The notes below the pieces were generated by a model, which worked only from the letters and a program-made list of their open reading frames with translations, made no database searches and was not told where the DNA came from. Shown here piece after piece: positions 1 through 10,967 of a DNA stretch of 64,000 nucleotides. The DNA lies in the NCBI GenBank assembly GCA_020055645.1, contig CM034546.1:85808001-85872000 (forward strand), in the 5' to 3' direction. Position 1 is the first letter of the stretch. Each line of letters begins with the position of its first letter. The position numbers and the translations under genes were made by a program. The DNA comes from Tomocerus qinae. Taxonomy: Eukaryota; Arthropoda; Collembola; Entomobryomorpha; Tomoceridae.

Positions 1-1126
1 TGAGAATGTTTATGAAAGTCATATAACTTTAGAAATGAAATGCTGTGTTCTGATTTATTATTTATTATAATAACCATGAATATTTTGGCCGCTTCCACTC
101 ATTTCCACCTTGCCTCATTGTCGGCAATCACCTCTGTGTGCCACGGATTCCGTGGCAAACAGAATGCATTTGGTAGAACCAACGATACTAGACCGTACTG
201 TTAGAATTATCGCTAAGTGACTTTTTTCAAATAATAACCGCAGTGAAAATCGCTTCTGATTGGTCGTTGCATTATTCCATAGTAATAATTTCATAGCAAA
301 ATTTTATATGATTTTCATAAATCATTCCCAAGGGAAATATTTATTTCAACACTGAACTTTGAACTAAGACTTGTGATAGGAAAATACTGACTAACACTTT
401 TAGCATAATCGCAAACTCAATACACTGTACTCAACTCTATGATGCTTACTTGCTGAACAGATCAACTGATAAACCATAAGATGATCACTCACTCACAGAC
501 AGAGACCCTAACTAGTATTATGACAGTCGTCTTATGTTCACAAGAAGCCGTCCACGTATTTTGGACGTCTTGAGGAGCCCTCAGCACTTAGAACGAGGTT
601 CATAAGCAATAAGTTATTTAGATTTTAAGTGTTTATCAGAGTTGAATTCAACCAAGGGAGCACTAACAACCCTTGCCGATTGAGAAATTAATTGCAATTA
701 AATTGACCCATATCAATTTTAATTGGGCGAAACCAAATGCAATTTTGGTTTTAGTAACATTTAAAAAAAAAAAATTTCGGTGTACAATCAAATAAATAAA
801 ATTACTTTGATTAATTAAGGGGCTCATTTGACCTTTTCGCGGTTTCTCAATTGGTGGGCCAGTGCAGTGGTTGAAGTTTACTAGTAGATTTACTAGGAGT
901 TTCTGACAAAAGCATAAATTACTCACGAACCAGAAGAGATTTATATTAAACAATTAATTATATTAACATTTATTTAATCAGTTTAATCAAATGTGTAAAT
1001 TAGTAGCAGTTGCCAAAACTATCCAACATTTCAATTTGAAAATCTCAATCTTGTACGATTCGTAAAACAGGAGTGCTGATTTTTCTACTAAAAAGTACAG
1101 GGAAAAACCACTTAATTTGAGTTACA
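1..1126. other. AT-rich DNA, no gene seen
   Basis: No coding region or RNA gene could be supported. A small palindrome (CCACGGA-T-TCCGTGG) lies near position 162. A stretch around 255-360 has a TCTGATTGGT motif followed by CCCAAGGG. This loosely resembles the arms of the next element and may be an older relative. Confidence 0.4.
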
Positions 1127-2325
1127 AAGTATTTACTGTTGACTCACAGGTTTCGTATACTTTTTCAAATTCTGACCACACTCAAAAACAATTCTGATTG
1201 GTTGAAATTTTTTTCGATTAGCCAATGAAATTGCAGAGATTTATAATCAAATTCTATATGCTCCCTAGTTACTACCCCAAGGGGTAACATTTCATGTAAC
1301 AATGCTCTCAATGGTGAATAGCTGTGCAATTATGGTACGATAATGCAAACTAAGAGTTTTACATTATCGAAAACCCATTTTACGTTGAAATCATATTCGT
1401 AGACAGAGTGACAGAGAACCGAGTATCGGAAGAGTATAATTTAAAGCAACAAAGTGTTTTAGTATACTTTAAACAGTGAACACTGAATATGTCAATCCTT
1501 ATACTATTACGGACGGGCAAGTACTTACTGGCGTGAATGGTATAACAATAAATCACATTACATACAATTACAGGCTATTTATGCAGGTGTAGTGTACTCG
1601 AACTACATACATAGTATAATTGTTTAACATTTTAGAATTGTAGAAAATAGCATTTCTTCACTAAGTTAATATTGATATATATACAAAACCAACTTTTACA
1701 TAATTAGCTGCGTAAATACTAATGCAATGCTAAGCTTATTCATATTATGGAAGTTTACATCTTGAAAATAGCAAGTTAGTGGAGCAACTTTCGAACTGAA
1801 AATTTATAAATAGACTGCAACAAGGAGAAATGATTGAGAAAGCTACGATTTATACAATTATAACAAAGGATTTTAGCTTTTAGCCTGTAATTGTATGTAA
1901 TGTGATTTATTGTTATACCATTCACGCCAGTAAGTACTTGCCCGCCCGTAAAGGATTGATATATTCAGTGTTCACTGTTTAAAGTATAATAAAACACTTT
2001 GTTGCTTTAAATTACACTCTTCCGATACTCGGTTCTCTGTCACTCTGTCTACGGATATGATTTCAACGTAAAATGAGTTTCCGATAAATGTAAAACTCTT
2101 AGTTTGCTTTATCTTACCATAATTGCACAGCTATTCACCATTGAGAGCATTTTTACATGAAATGTTACCCATTGGGGTAGTAACTAGGGAGCATATAGAA
2201 TTTGATTATGAATCTCTGACATTTCATTGGCTAATCGAAAAAATTTCGACCTATCAGAATCGTTTTTGAATGTGGTCAGAATTTGAAAAAGTATACGAAA
2301 ACTCTGAGGCAACAGTACTTACGTT
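1127..2325. mobile_element. 1.2-kb foldback (inverted-repeat) element
   Basis: Two arms of about 450 bp, 1127-1577 and 1879-2325, are reverse complements of each other over nearly their full length, with scattered substitutions and short indels. They enclose a spacer of about 300 bp. Landmarks are GTATACGAAA at 2291-2300 against TTTCGTATAC at 1151-1160, and the ACTTACTGGCGTGAATGG motif near 1524 mirrored near 1920. No open reading frame of note is present. This is the structure of a non-autonomous foldback DNA element; a transcript across it would fold into a very long hairpin. No clear target duplication was found, so the exact ends are approximate. Confidence 0.8.
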
Positions 2326-2873
2326 AAAATATCATTGACAACAGTCGCATCTTCTGCTGACGGATCAATAACAGATCGTGGTTGGTGTCTTATTACTCCC
2401 ATTGCTTGATGATAACGAAATGCAGGCTGCTTGATTTTAATTTACTTTCGAGGAGTCTTTTAGTTATTAGTATACAAGAATACAAGATTAAAGATTGTAT
2501 TATATACGTCTTCTTCACTGTTCACCAAAAGTGAAAGATAGTGGCCCAGAGGATGACCCAGTTCAGCTCCAGCCAAGTACTTGCACTGATGAGGTTAGGT
2601 TGGTTGGGGACTGGGGATGAGTCAAATTCAAGTGGATGGAGAATGGAAATGCAGTAGAATAAAAATGAAACTGTCAACAGTATGCAGTAGGGAAGCAGAC
2701 TTAAATTGAGAAAGATAATAAATGGAAGTTATCCTCTACATACGCATACAACAAGGGGAGTACAAACTACAAACTGACGATAATATCAACTAAGACAACC
2801 TATTAACTAATTATAATATATACCAAGTTTGCAACTTGCCTCTTTTCGACTCTGGGTAAGTCATAAGTCATCA
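2326..2873. other. unique-looking DNA, no gene seen
   Basis: Nothing beyond AT-rich single-copy-looking sequence was recognised between the foldback element and the next TIR element. Confidence 0.4.
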
Positions 2874-3079
2874 GAATAAGGGTTTTTAATTATGTATCCC
2901 AAAGCATTTACTTTGTGGTACGCTTCAAAAAGTCCATCCAAAGGCACCCGACAACTAGTCCCTTCCTTCACAAACACCTTTCAGCCTTTCTAAATCAAGG
3001 CTGAAACACACCTTGGTGTCCTTAGTATCGAAATTATGAACAAATTAATCAGATTGTTCAAAAAATACCTTTCCCCAAA

Positions 3080-3419
3080 CGTACCCCAATGACTTAGACG
3101 AATTTCAAGCGTACCCCAATGACTTAGACGAATTTCAAGCGTACCCCAATGACTTAGACGAATTTCAAGCGTACCCCAATGACTTAGACGAATTTCAAGC
3201 GTACCCCAATGACTTAGACGAATTTCAAGCGTACCCCAATGACTTAGACGAATTTCAAGCGTACCCCAATGACTTAGACGAATTTCAAGCGTACCCCAAT
3301 GACTTAGACGAATTTCAAGCGTACCCCAATGACTTAGACGAATTTCAAGCGTACCCCAATGACTTAGACGAATTTCAAGCGTACCCCAATGACTTAGACG
3401 AATTTCAAGCGTACCCCAA
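3080..3419. repeat. 30-bp minisatellite, about 11 identical copies
   Basis: The unit GTACCCCAATGACTTAGACG plus AATTTCAAGC repeats with exactly 30-bp spacing and no visible differences between copies. Such uniformity implies recent expansion or homogenisation. Confidence 0.95.
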
Positions 3420-3631
3420 ACTTTTTATTTTGGTGGCCCCCACTTTCTGAAGAAGCCATTTTGTCCCCCCTTATAAATTACTTTCCGACGCCTATGCAAC
3501 AGAGCAATCCATACACTATAGACAGGTCATTGATAGATAATCATATTGTCACTAAGATATGCAAATCAATGCTAATAACGAATATACGGCAATGACAGCT
3601 TTTCCCAGCTCCAGACTAACTACTTTATAGA

Positions 3632-3704
3632 CCTGAGGCGCTCAAGAGATTCGAACTCCAGATCTCATCCTGAGAAGCGGCTGTTTAGACCACTAGACAG
3701 ACCT
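3632..3704 (-). repeat. tRNA-like fragment, possible SINE head
   Basis: On the minus strand a TAGTGGTCTAAACAG segment resembles a tRNA A box. About 30 bases later GAGTTCGAATCTC resembles the B box of an RNA polymerase III promoter. The T-arm pairs four of five bases, but no proper acceptor or anticodon stem forms. It is therefore not a functional tRNA, more likely the decayed head of a tRNA-derived SINE. Confidence 0.4.
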
Positions 3705-3722
3705 GTACGCCCTGAACTCCTA

Positions 3723-4395
3723 CCGTACCCCAAAAGTAATCTAATGGTTTTAGACGAATTTCTATCGTACCCCAAACGTACCCCAATACACTTAGACGAA
3801 CTTCTACCGTACCCTAAACGTATCCCAATGACTTTTAGACAAATTTCAAACGTAACCCAAACGTACCCAAGTGGTTTTAGACGAACTTCTAGCGTACCCC
3901 ATACGTACCCATTACCCAAGTGGTTTTAGACGAACTTCTAGCGTACCCCGAACGCACCCATTACCCAAGTGGTTTTAGACGAACTTCTAGCGTACCCCAA
4001 ACGTACCCATTACCCAAGTGGTTTTAGACGAACTTCTAGCGTACCCCATACATAGCCCAATGCACTTAGACGAACTTCTAGCGTACCCCATACGTACCCA
4101 ATGCACATAGACGAACTTCTAGCGTACCCTATACGTACCCAATGCACTTAGACGAACTTCTAGCGTACCCCATACTTACCCCAATGCACTTAGTCGTCAG
4201 AAATAATTGAATTACATTTGGGGGACGGTAGAAGTTCATCTAAGTGAATTGGGGTATGTATGGGGTACGCTTGAAATTCGTCGAAGTTATTGGGGTACGC
4301 TGGGAGTTGGTCTAAAACCACTGAGGGTACGCTTGGGGTACGCTAGAAACTCGTCTTAGTGCATTGGGTACGTTTGGGGTAATTTTTTTTGAAAA
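3723..4395. repeat. degenerate GTACCCCA array with inverted segment
   Basis: From 3723 to about 4195 the sequence repeats GTACCCCAWACGTACCC followed by CACTTAGACGAACTTCTAGC-type units of about 45-50 bp, with many variants. From about 4205 to 4395 the same motifs appear in the opposite orientation (TGGGGTACGCT and relatives). The array is related to the homogeneous 30-bp array on the left but is much older or less homogenised. Confidence 0.85.
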
Positions 4396-4810
4396 ATCTT
4401 AATAATTTACTCATAGATGTGTTTTAACCTTGGTTTAGAAAGGATTCGTGTTTGTGAAGGACGAGAGTAATTGTCAGGTGCCTTTGCATGGACTTTTTGA
4501 AACGTACCCGAAAGCAAATGCTTTGGGGTACATCTTTAAAAATCTTAATTGAGGATCGATAGATATCGGGCGGGACACCAAACAACATTCTGCCTGACGC
4601 CCAGGTAAAGAGATAGAAGTTGAAGTAACAAACGGATACTAAAAACGAGACGAACCATAGAGCCGAATACAAGCCAAACTAAAAGCAGTCATATTACATC
4701 AAAATAAATTTAACACAGCTAAGCTGTAAATGATACTACTACTGCATTACACAGGTTCCAAATAATATTCCATGCAAAAAAATCGTTTTAACAAAACCCT
4801 CAAAAATTTA

Positions 4811-5696
4811 ATAAACCATGTACAAATGGATGTAAAAAAGTAGCGGCAAAAGAGTAAAACAGTGTCTATTTTTAGTTTAATAATGTTTCTTAGATCATTC
4901 TGATATCGAACGAGGTATTAAACGATTTTTTAGGACGAGTATAACGGAAATTACGTCAATTTTTATGATTTTACCCCCTTCCTCTGTTAGGGGATGACTG
5001 CAACCTACATAATAGTGTTCCTTAAATCATTCTGATATCGAACGAGGTATTAAACGATTTTTTAGGACGAGTATAACGGAAATTACGTCAATTTTTATGA
5101 TTTTACCCCCTTCCTCTGTTAGGGGATGACTGCAACCTACATAATAGTGTTCCTTAAATCATTCTGATATCGAACGAGGTATTAAACGATTTTTTAGGAC
5201 GATTATAACAGAAGTTACGTCAATTTTTATGATTTTACCCACTTCCCCTGCTAGGGGATGACTGTAATCTACTTAATAGTGTTCCTTAAATCATTCTGAT
5301 ATCGAACGAGGTATTAAACGATTTTTTAGGACGAGTATAACGGAAGTTACGTCAATTTTTATGATTTTACCCACTTCCCCTGTTAGGGGATGACTGTAAC
5401 CTACTTAATAGTGTTCCTTAAACCATTCTGATATCGAACGAGGTATTACACGTATTTTTACGACGCACAGAACGGAAGTTGCGTCAATTTTTAAATTTCG
5501 AACCCCACCCCTGGTCAGGGGGTGTGGCCGATTTTGCCCATTCACGAACTTGATCTGTCTTTTGACCCCTAGATTGCGTAAAAAAAGTTTGAACGAAATA
5601 TTTTATTCCGTTCGAAAGTTATCGTGCTTACGGACGGACAGACAGACAGACAGACAGACAGATTGGGCATTCCTATAAAGCAGCTGCCGCTACTTA
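4811..5696 (-). mobile_element. family A (GTCY)n element with 132-bp array
   Basis: Read on the minus strand, the element begins near 5696 with AAGTAGCGGCAGCTGCT, which can form a 6-bp hairpin. Next comes TTTATAGGAATGCC, a (GTCT)n tract (5635-5671) and CACGATAACTTTCGAA. It then contains a 132-bp tandem array and ends near 4838 with the inverse GCCGCTACTT, followed by TTTTTACATCC and CATGGTTTATT. The copy at 25980-26362 shares both ends and lacks the array. Hairpin end, GTCY microsatellite, internal tandem repeats and a conserved 3' block match what is known of Helentron-associated elements (DINE-1/mini-me type). That class assignment is inference. Confidence 0.6.
4891..5500. repeat. 132-bp tandem repeat, about 4.6 copies
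   Basis: The phrase CATTCTGATATCGAACGAGG recurs with starts exactly 132 bp apart (near 4891, 5023, 5155, 5287, 5419). Copies one and two are nearly identical; the last diverges and runs into the (GTCT)n-bearing end of the element. Confidence 0.9.
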
Positions 5697-6473
5697 ATAA
5701 ACTATGTCACACACAGGTGTAGGCAATAAGAGGTTCAAAAGGTCAAAGGTTAACAGCAACGGTAAAATTTTGTGTTAAACATTGTTGGGCCCCAAGCGGC
5801 ATCCCATTTAGCCCCCACGATATACTGGTGCTGAAATGTATTTCGAATGCATTCGGTAACATGATAAGTGTTTAGGAGTCAAAAAAGTGGTTAGAATGTA
5901 CAGAATGAAAGTGACCCACTTCCCCAGACGGGGGATTAAGGTATTTGTCATCTAGTATTTCAAAAGTTGTTTAAGAAGCTTTTTTTCGGAAGAACTATTA
6001 CACGACTTTAAGCGATGTACAAAACCAATTGAATTTTGAAAACAGACGCTGAAATCTAGCCGCATTCCACCTCACTGAGTGAATGACGAAAACGACGGTA
6101 ATATTTCAAAGCTGACCGAGATGTTCCATTTTTTCTACACATCTCATGTTTCCCCATAATGCCGAACTAGATTGTAGTTCATTAGTTTCCCCACCGCCCA
6201 CATCAATCCCTTTGACTGTGGTTTCGGTAGATAGTGGACAGGGACAATGGGAATTCATGCGCGTAACTAATTAGATGACGAGGCATTTGGTACCCATAAG
6301 GAGTAACTCCCGCCGTAAATTTGAGTTTGGAGACTTTCTTATGGTAAAATAGGTAAAATGTAAAAAAGTAAATAAACCGTGGTAAACGTTGTACAAAAGT
6401 AGCGGTAAAATAATAAACTAACACATGTCGTTATAAAATATAATTAAGAATTAATCAGCTTTCAATAATACAA
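5697..6473. other. no gene; possible family A end fragment
   Basis: No coding sequence is supported. At about 6340-6424 the text GTAAAAAAGTAAATAAACC...AAGTAGCGGTAAAATAATAAAC resembles the 3' end of family A (minus orientation) and is probably a fragment. The rest is unrecognised. Confidence 0.35.
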
Positions 6474-6843
6474 TCATTTCTGAATGTTGTAATGACATTT
6501 ATATTTTTTCGGCCATATTGCACAAATAGGCTTGTGGTAACCATAATAAGCCTCAGAAAACCAAGCTTGCAAATGGTCTACATTGGATAAACAGCAATCA
6601 ATGGTGGTACCATGATCCGTTGATGGAACTTTAAAATCTAGTTGCGAGTACAGATTAAAACTGCGAAAGAGTCGTAAAATGCTCTGCCCTTCAGGTTTCT
6701 TAAAATTGATGTTGATATCGCCGATCATTACTATGTTTCCAGTTGCTTCACGACACGGTGCGCCAAACTGTCTGGAAATAATGATTTGGATCCACATTTG
6801 TATTTTCTCGGGCAAACACAATGGCACCCTCAGAGTTTCTTAT
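6474..6843 (-). pseudogene. endonuclease (EEP) C-terminus, Helentron-type relic
   Basis: A minus-strand reading frame of about 120 residues ends with a stop at 6474. It contains VMIGDININFK (the GDFN-like motif of endonuclease/exonuclease/phosphatase domains), then a short gap, TTIDCCLSN (TxID motif) and YGYHKPIC in place of the usual SDHKPI. This arrangement is typical of the C-terminal endonuclease fused to PIF1-like helicases in Helentron-type elements and also occurs in LINEs. The SDH to YGYH change alters a catalytic-site position. The flanking piece at 7056-7445 looks like the N-terminus of the same kind of protein, so the middle (Rep and helicase) appears deleted. There is no intact start. 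A hAT MITE sits just upstream. Confidence 0.6.
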
Positions 6844-6849
6844 AGTACC

Positions 6850-7039
6850 CAGTGTTTGACTAGCCACCGGCTAGTGGATAAAATGGTTTTATCCAGGCTA
6901 AAATGACTTTTGGCCAGTGGACAAAATGAAAACACATGTAAATTTGACTATGGCCATTTTAGCCACTATCCATTTTATCCGGATAAAATGGCCTCCTGGC
7001 TGGCTAAAATGTAAAAAAGCCGGATAAAATAAAACACTG
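6850..7039. mobile_element. hAT-type MITE, 190 bp, perfect 8-bp TSD
   Basis: The element runs from CAGTGTTTGACTAGCC to AAACACTG and is flanked by identical 8-bp duplications, ATAGTACC, at 6842-6849 and 7040-7047. Inside are repeated GGATAAAATGG/CCATTTTATCC motifs in both orientations. It inserted into the Helentron relic. A copy with a 15-bp internal duplication is at 34645-34849. Confidence 0.92.
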
Positions 7040-7055
7040 ATAGTACCATTACAAT

Positions 7056-7445
7056 TTATCTGTGCCTTTTCCACCATTTTGCAATGGCTTTTTGTATTGC
7101 TTCACGACGCCCAGGATCTTGTCGTGCCTTTTCCATCGACTTTGCAGTGGCTTTTTGTATTGTTTCACGACTCTCAGGATCTTGTCGTGCCTTCTCCATA
7201 GATTTTGCAGTTGCTTTTTGTATTTTTTCACGACGCTCAGGATCTTGTCTTGCCTTCTCCATATATTTTGCAGTCGCTTTTTGTATTGTTTAACGACAGT
7301 CAGGGTCTTGCCGTGCCTTCTCCATAGATTTTTCATTTACTTTTTGCATAGCTGCACGACGATAAGGGTCTTGACGAGTTTTCTGTATAGATACACGTTT
7401 CTCCCTTAGCTTTTGTAAATTCTATTTCTTTTTTAATTTGGGCAT
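7056..7445 (-). pseudogene. Lys/Arg-rich repeat N-terminus of Helitron-like protein
   Basis: On the minus strand an ATG at 7443-7445 opens MPKLKKK, followed by an in-frame stop. The frame continues with a 21-residue repeat, consensus MEKARQDPERREAIQKATAK, in about 4.7 copies (63-bp DNA period). It has another internal stop and ends at 7056. Basic, charged repeats at the N-terminus are common in Helitron/PIF1-type proteins of invertebrates, ahead of the Helitron N-terminal domain. With the endonuclease tail next door, this is best read as the start of an internally deleted Helentron gene. Alternative: an unrelated low-complexity repeat protein. In-frame stops show it is dead. Confidence 0.5.
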
Positions 7446-8775
7446 TCTGAATGACAAAAGTAAATGACAAATCTATCACAATTTGAAATAAACATTCCAT
7501 TGTTTTAAAAACCAAACAAACGAGATACTGCAACGATTATAATATTGAATAGCTATTACAGACGAATTTTACTGCAAGACATTTGGAGGTCAGATGTCAG
7601 ATGAGATCACTCACGAGAATTACTTAGAATTACTGTTTTACTTAGGCATTTAGGTTCATTATTTGTTACATAGTCAATTCTTAATTTATTAGTTAAAGTT
7701 AGTTAAAGTTAAAAAGATGCAATATACACGCATTCAAGTACATTCATTATGTAATTAAGGGTCTTAACAAAAGTTATTTCAAATTCATTGCTACAATTTT
7801 TATGAACCTCTGAAAGGGAAAACTTTTTTCTGATATTTTCTAGTGACTTTGCGTAGTCTAAGGTTTATCTTTATGTACATTAACCTTCTCCGTATTGGAA
7901 AAGTGGCATTCAAAATACGCAAAAGAGTGTTTTCCATTTCCTGTTGTTCTCTTACTATTACTAAAATAAACCTCCATAAGCTCCGCTCAAAAGAATGTAA
8001 GAGCATGCATGTAAACAGAGAATGTAAGGTCAGCGTCCCTTAAAGTATCGTTAATATTCACTCTATACTACGGTTATAGTTTTTGCCAGATTATTTTCCC
8101 AAACTCTCCGACGTGGCAAAAAGGCGATTTACCAAATTATTCTGAGGGGTCAAAATCGTGGCAAAACAATATTTGCCAAAATGTCTTTTGCCAAATCGAC
8201 CTACCACCTCATATTTATGGGCCTGTATCCTCAAGTTTGACGAGGTCTTTTTTTTGAGATTGACATATCTTCTTTGAATTCAAGCACTCACAGTCACACT
8301 CCCGTATCGGTAGTGTGGATTACGATATTCGGATTTTAACGCTGGGTCGAGCTGCATGGACTTCAGTAGCATTTTTCCTTAGAGTGGCTTGCGCTTTTCT
8401 ATCCTCCAACGAAAGGTCATCATTTATGTATATTCAGAGGCCTTTGAACAATATATCATATCATATCAAGGTTTTATTGTCATACTTTGTTCAGCCGGAT
8501 ACAAGTCTTGCTGTTTTCCAACAAGGGACATACATAGATTTGAACTATAATTAAGGTTTTGGTATTATAGTTCTTGTAAACATAGCATAATTACAAACAG
8601 TACAGATTACAATTTTCGGAGGCTCATTTCGAAAACTCCTAAATTTAGGCTAGTTTTTTTGAAAAATAAAAAATAAATAAAATCAATTACAAACGTAAAG
8701 CTAAGAAATAATACACAATACAGATTACACACGCTTGGATTCGATGTAACAATTTAGATCTTTTTTTGAATACAT
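7446..8775. other. AT-rich DNA with one dispersed repeat
   Basis: No gene is supported. The stretch 8090-8215 (TTTGCCAAA-rich, ending AAATCGACCTACC) resembles 61540-61665, suggesting an old dispersed repeat. A reverse-oriented polyA-like stretch near 8655-8690 may mark a retroposed tail. Confidence 0.35.
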
Positions 8776-9110
8776 GTATATCAATCAATCAATTTATTTC
8801 AACTGTAGCGTTTTGTAGGCATGAGCCCATAACACATCGGGTTATAAGTTATTTTTCCTAAAATTATTTACGCTTATTACAATTACAATCAGTATGAAAC
8901 CGCTATTAACACTAATGCTATTAATTATCATTATGTCAAAGAAAATACATTTATTCGTTCCGAAGGAACGCTCTAAGTTTAATTGCACTTGTACAGAAGT
9001 AATACAAATTATCAAGCTTGCTCTTATCGTATACCTTGAAAATATTACAGAGATCGTAAAGCACCATAATATTGTTTTAGATAATGAACCCTACGGCTTC
9101 TAAATAGAGG
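8776..9110 (-). mobile_element. LINE 3' end fragment (CR1/L2-like tail)
   Basis: On the minus strand the sequence runs from about 9110 and ends GGGCTCATGCC...AAATAAATTGATTGATTGA. A short tandem ATTG/TGAT tail after an AATAAA-like signal is characteristic of CR1/L2-group non-LTR retrotransposons. No reverse transcriptase remains, so clade and 5' boundary are uncertain. Confidence 0.45.
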
Positions 9111-9145
9111 ACACTCCAGCATAAAATGAAATAAGTCTTCTTTTT

Positions 9146-9599
9146 AGCTCGCCTGATAAAGCGAGCTTATAGAATCGCACAGTCCGTCCGTAACGTCCGT
9201 ACGTCCGTCCGTCCGTCCGTCCCCACGCTAACTTTCGAAAGCAATGACGGATATTGACCAAACTTGGGAAAAACAATGCCTACGGACCACTGACAATCCC
9301 TATTGAATTGGGGGTAAATCGGTCCATTGGTTACCGAGATACCGCGCGCTCACTTTGTCTTCATTTTGATAGTCAAAGTGATAATTTGCCATTAAATGGA
9401 CATTGGAAAGTTCAAAGGCGTTTCCTATAAATTGTTAGCGGGATAGTATAAAATATATCAATCCGCTTCTACCAAATTTGAGATTTTATAACAAAGCAAA
9501 TAAAACCGGAAAATAACTATTAGACGATGGAAAAAAATCTATTTTGGATTTTTATTCTATTTTATAGTCAAATTTTAATTTTTTGATTTCCTCATTTTT
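9146..9599 (+). mobile_element. family B (GTCY)n element, 5' part only
   Basis: This starts TTTTTAGCTCGCCTGATAAA with the perfect hairpin GCTCGC-CTGATAAA-GCGAGC. Then come CTTATAGAATCGCACA, a (GTCC)n tract and a conserved body (AACTTTCGAAAGCAATGACGG, CCGCGCGCTCACTTTGTCTT). It is cut off at 9599, where the next copy begins; the 40-bp array and the 3' end are missing. Confidence 0.8.
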
Positions 9600-10852
9600 A
9601 GCTCGCCTGAAAAAGGCAGCTTATAGAACCACACAGTCTGTCCGTACGTCCGTCCGTCCGTACGTCCGTCCGTCCGTACGTCCGTCCGTCCGTACGTCCG
9701 TCCGTCCGTCGCCACGATAACTTTCGAACACAAAGGCGGAAGTTGACCAAACTTGGCAAAAACAATACCTATGGGCTACTGACGATCCCTATTGATTTTG
9801 GGGGAAATCGGTCCATTGGTTGCTGAGAAACCGCGCGCTCACTTTGTCTTGATTTTGATGGTCAAAGTGAAAATTTGGCATTAAATGGACATTAAAAAGT
9901 TCAATGGCGTTTCCTATTAATTGTTAGGGGATAGTATAAAATATTTCAATCCGCTTCTACCAAATTTAAGATTTTATAATAAAGTAAATAAAACGGGAAA
10001 ATATCTATTATAGGACGGGAATAAATCTATTTCGCATTTATATGCAAATAGATAGTTAAATTTATGTTTTTCAAATTGCTTTTCATTATGATAGCCAACA
10101 TTAATCAATATTGATTTTCTGTTGATTTTCATAGTCAACATTAATCAATTTAGATTTTCTGTTGATTTTCATAGTCAACAATTATCAATTTTGATTTTCT
10201 GTTGATTTTCATAGTCCACATTAATCAATTTTGATTTTCTGTTGATTTTCATAGTCCACATTAATCAATTTTGATTTTCTGTTGATTTTCATAGTCAACA
10301 TTAATCAATTTTGATTTTCTGTTGATTTTCATAGTCAACATTAATCAATTTTGATTTTCTGTTGATTTTCATAGTCAACATTAATCAATTTTGATTTTCT
10401 GTTGATTTTCATAGTCAACATTAATCAATTTTAATTTTCTGTTGATTTTCATAGTCAACATTAATCAATTTAGATTTTTTGTTGATTTTCATAGTCAACA
10501 TTAATCAATTTTAATTTTCTGTTGATTTTCATAGTCAACATTAATCAATTTAGATTTTTTGTTGATTTTCATAGTCAACATTAATCAATTTAGATTTTTT
10601 GTTGATTTTCATAGTCAACATTAATCAATTTTGATTTTCTGTTGATTTTTAAAATAATATAGCTTCGTTTCCTTATAATATCAATGTCTGAATTTTTAAT
10701 ATATCTTAGCTACATAAATAAAGACCCAATTCTGAAAGTTTGGTCAAAATCCGTACGCTCGGTTTTGTGCTACGTGCGAGTACTTTTTGTCTGTCAAAAT
10801 GTGTACACGTTAACCTTTAATCAGGCGAGCTTCTGTTACGGCTTGCTGTAGG
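9600..10852 (+). mobile_element. family B (GTCY)n element, complete copy
   Basis: The 5' end is AGCTCGCCTGA, followed by GGCAGCTTATAGAACC, a long GTCC/GTAC tract (9640-9712), a conserved body and a 40-bp minisatellite. The 3' end is TCAGGCGAGCTTCTGTTACG GCTTGCTGTAGG. The 11-bp terminal motif is inverted at the other end, and the 3' block can form GCGAGC-(10 nt)-GCTTGC, a 6-bp stem with one G-U pair. There is no coding capacity: the frame across the GTCC tract (SVRPSV-like) is a by-product. The layout resembles the DINE-1/mini-me Helentron-associated elements known from Drosophila and molluscs; this assignment is inference. Confidence 0.75.
10080..10650 (+). repeat. 40-bp minisatellite inside family B
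   Basis: About 14 copies of a 40-bp unit (TTGATTTTCTGTTGATTTTC followed by ATAGTCAACATTAATCAATT). Each unit contains GTTGA...TCAAC and TTGATT...AATCAA dyads, so single strands could form small hairpins. Confidence 0.95.
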
Positions 10853-10967
10853 TTTTTCCATGTTACATAAGGAGCAATTCTCGGGGTTATTTAAGACTGT
10901 AAAAACAATTCTGTGTGTTAATGTAGTTACCCCCAGTTCTCAGCTTCGCCATCACTCTTATCTTATT

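Larger units (their letters stand above)
2874..4552. mobile_element. TIR element carrying internal minisatellites
   Basis: The left end (about 2874-3085) is matched in reverse complement by the right end (about 4370-4552). Shared landmarks in order are CCCAAAGCATTT, a GGTACGYTTC block, CAAAAAGTCCAT, CAAAGGCACC, CCTTCACAAACAC, CTTTCTAAA and a run ending at CCCCAAACGTACCC. Between these roughly 190-bp terminal inverted repeats lie a homogeneous 30-bp array (3080-3419), a tRNA-like fragment and a degenerate array that switches orientation. There is no transposase. The same GTACCCCAA motif forms the inner edge of both terminal repeats and the core of the tandem unit, so the minisatellite probably arose from the inner end of the TIR. 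No target-site duplication could be defined. Confidence 0.75.

Noticed and set aside
2620-2650. Telomere-like GGTTAGGTTGG motif
   Set aside because: Only a few bases, not tandem.
3080-3419. CRISPR-like array of 30-bp direct repeats
   Set aside because: Repeats are contiguous without unique spacers, no cas genes, and the context is eukaryotic.
3632-3704. Functional tRNA gene on the minus strand
   Set aside because: A- and B-box-like motifs exist but acceptor and anticodon stems cannot form.
7084-7293. Plus-strand Phe/Cys/Ser-rich repeat frames
   Set aside because: Antisense shadows of the 63-bp basic-repeat coding region on the minus strand.
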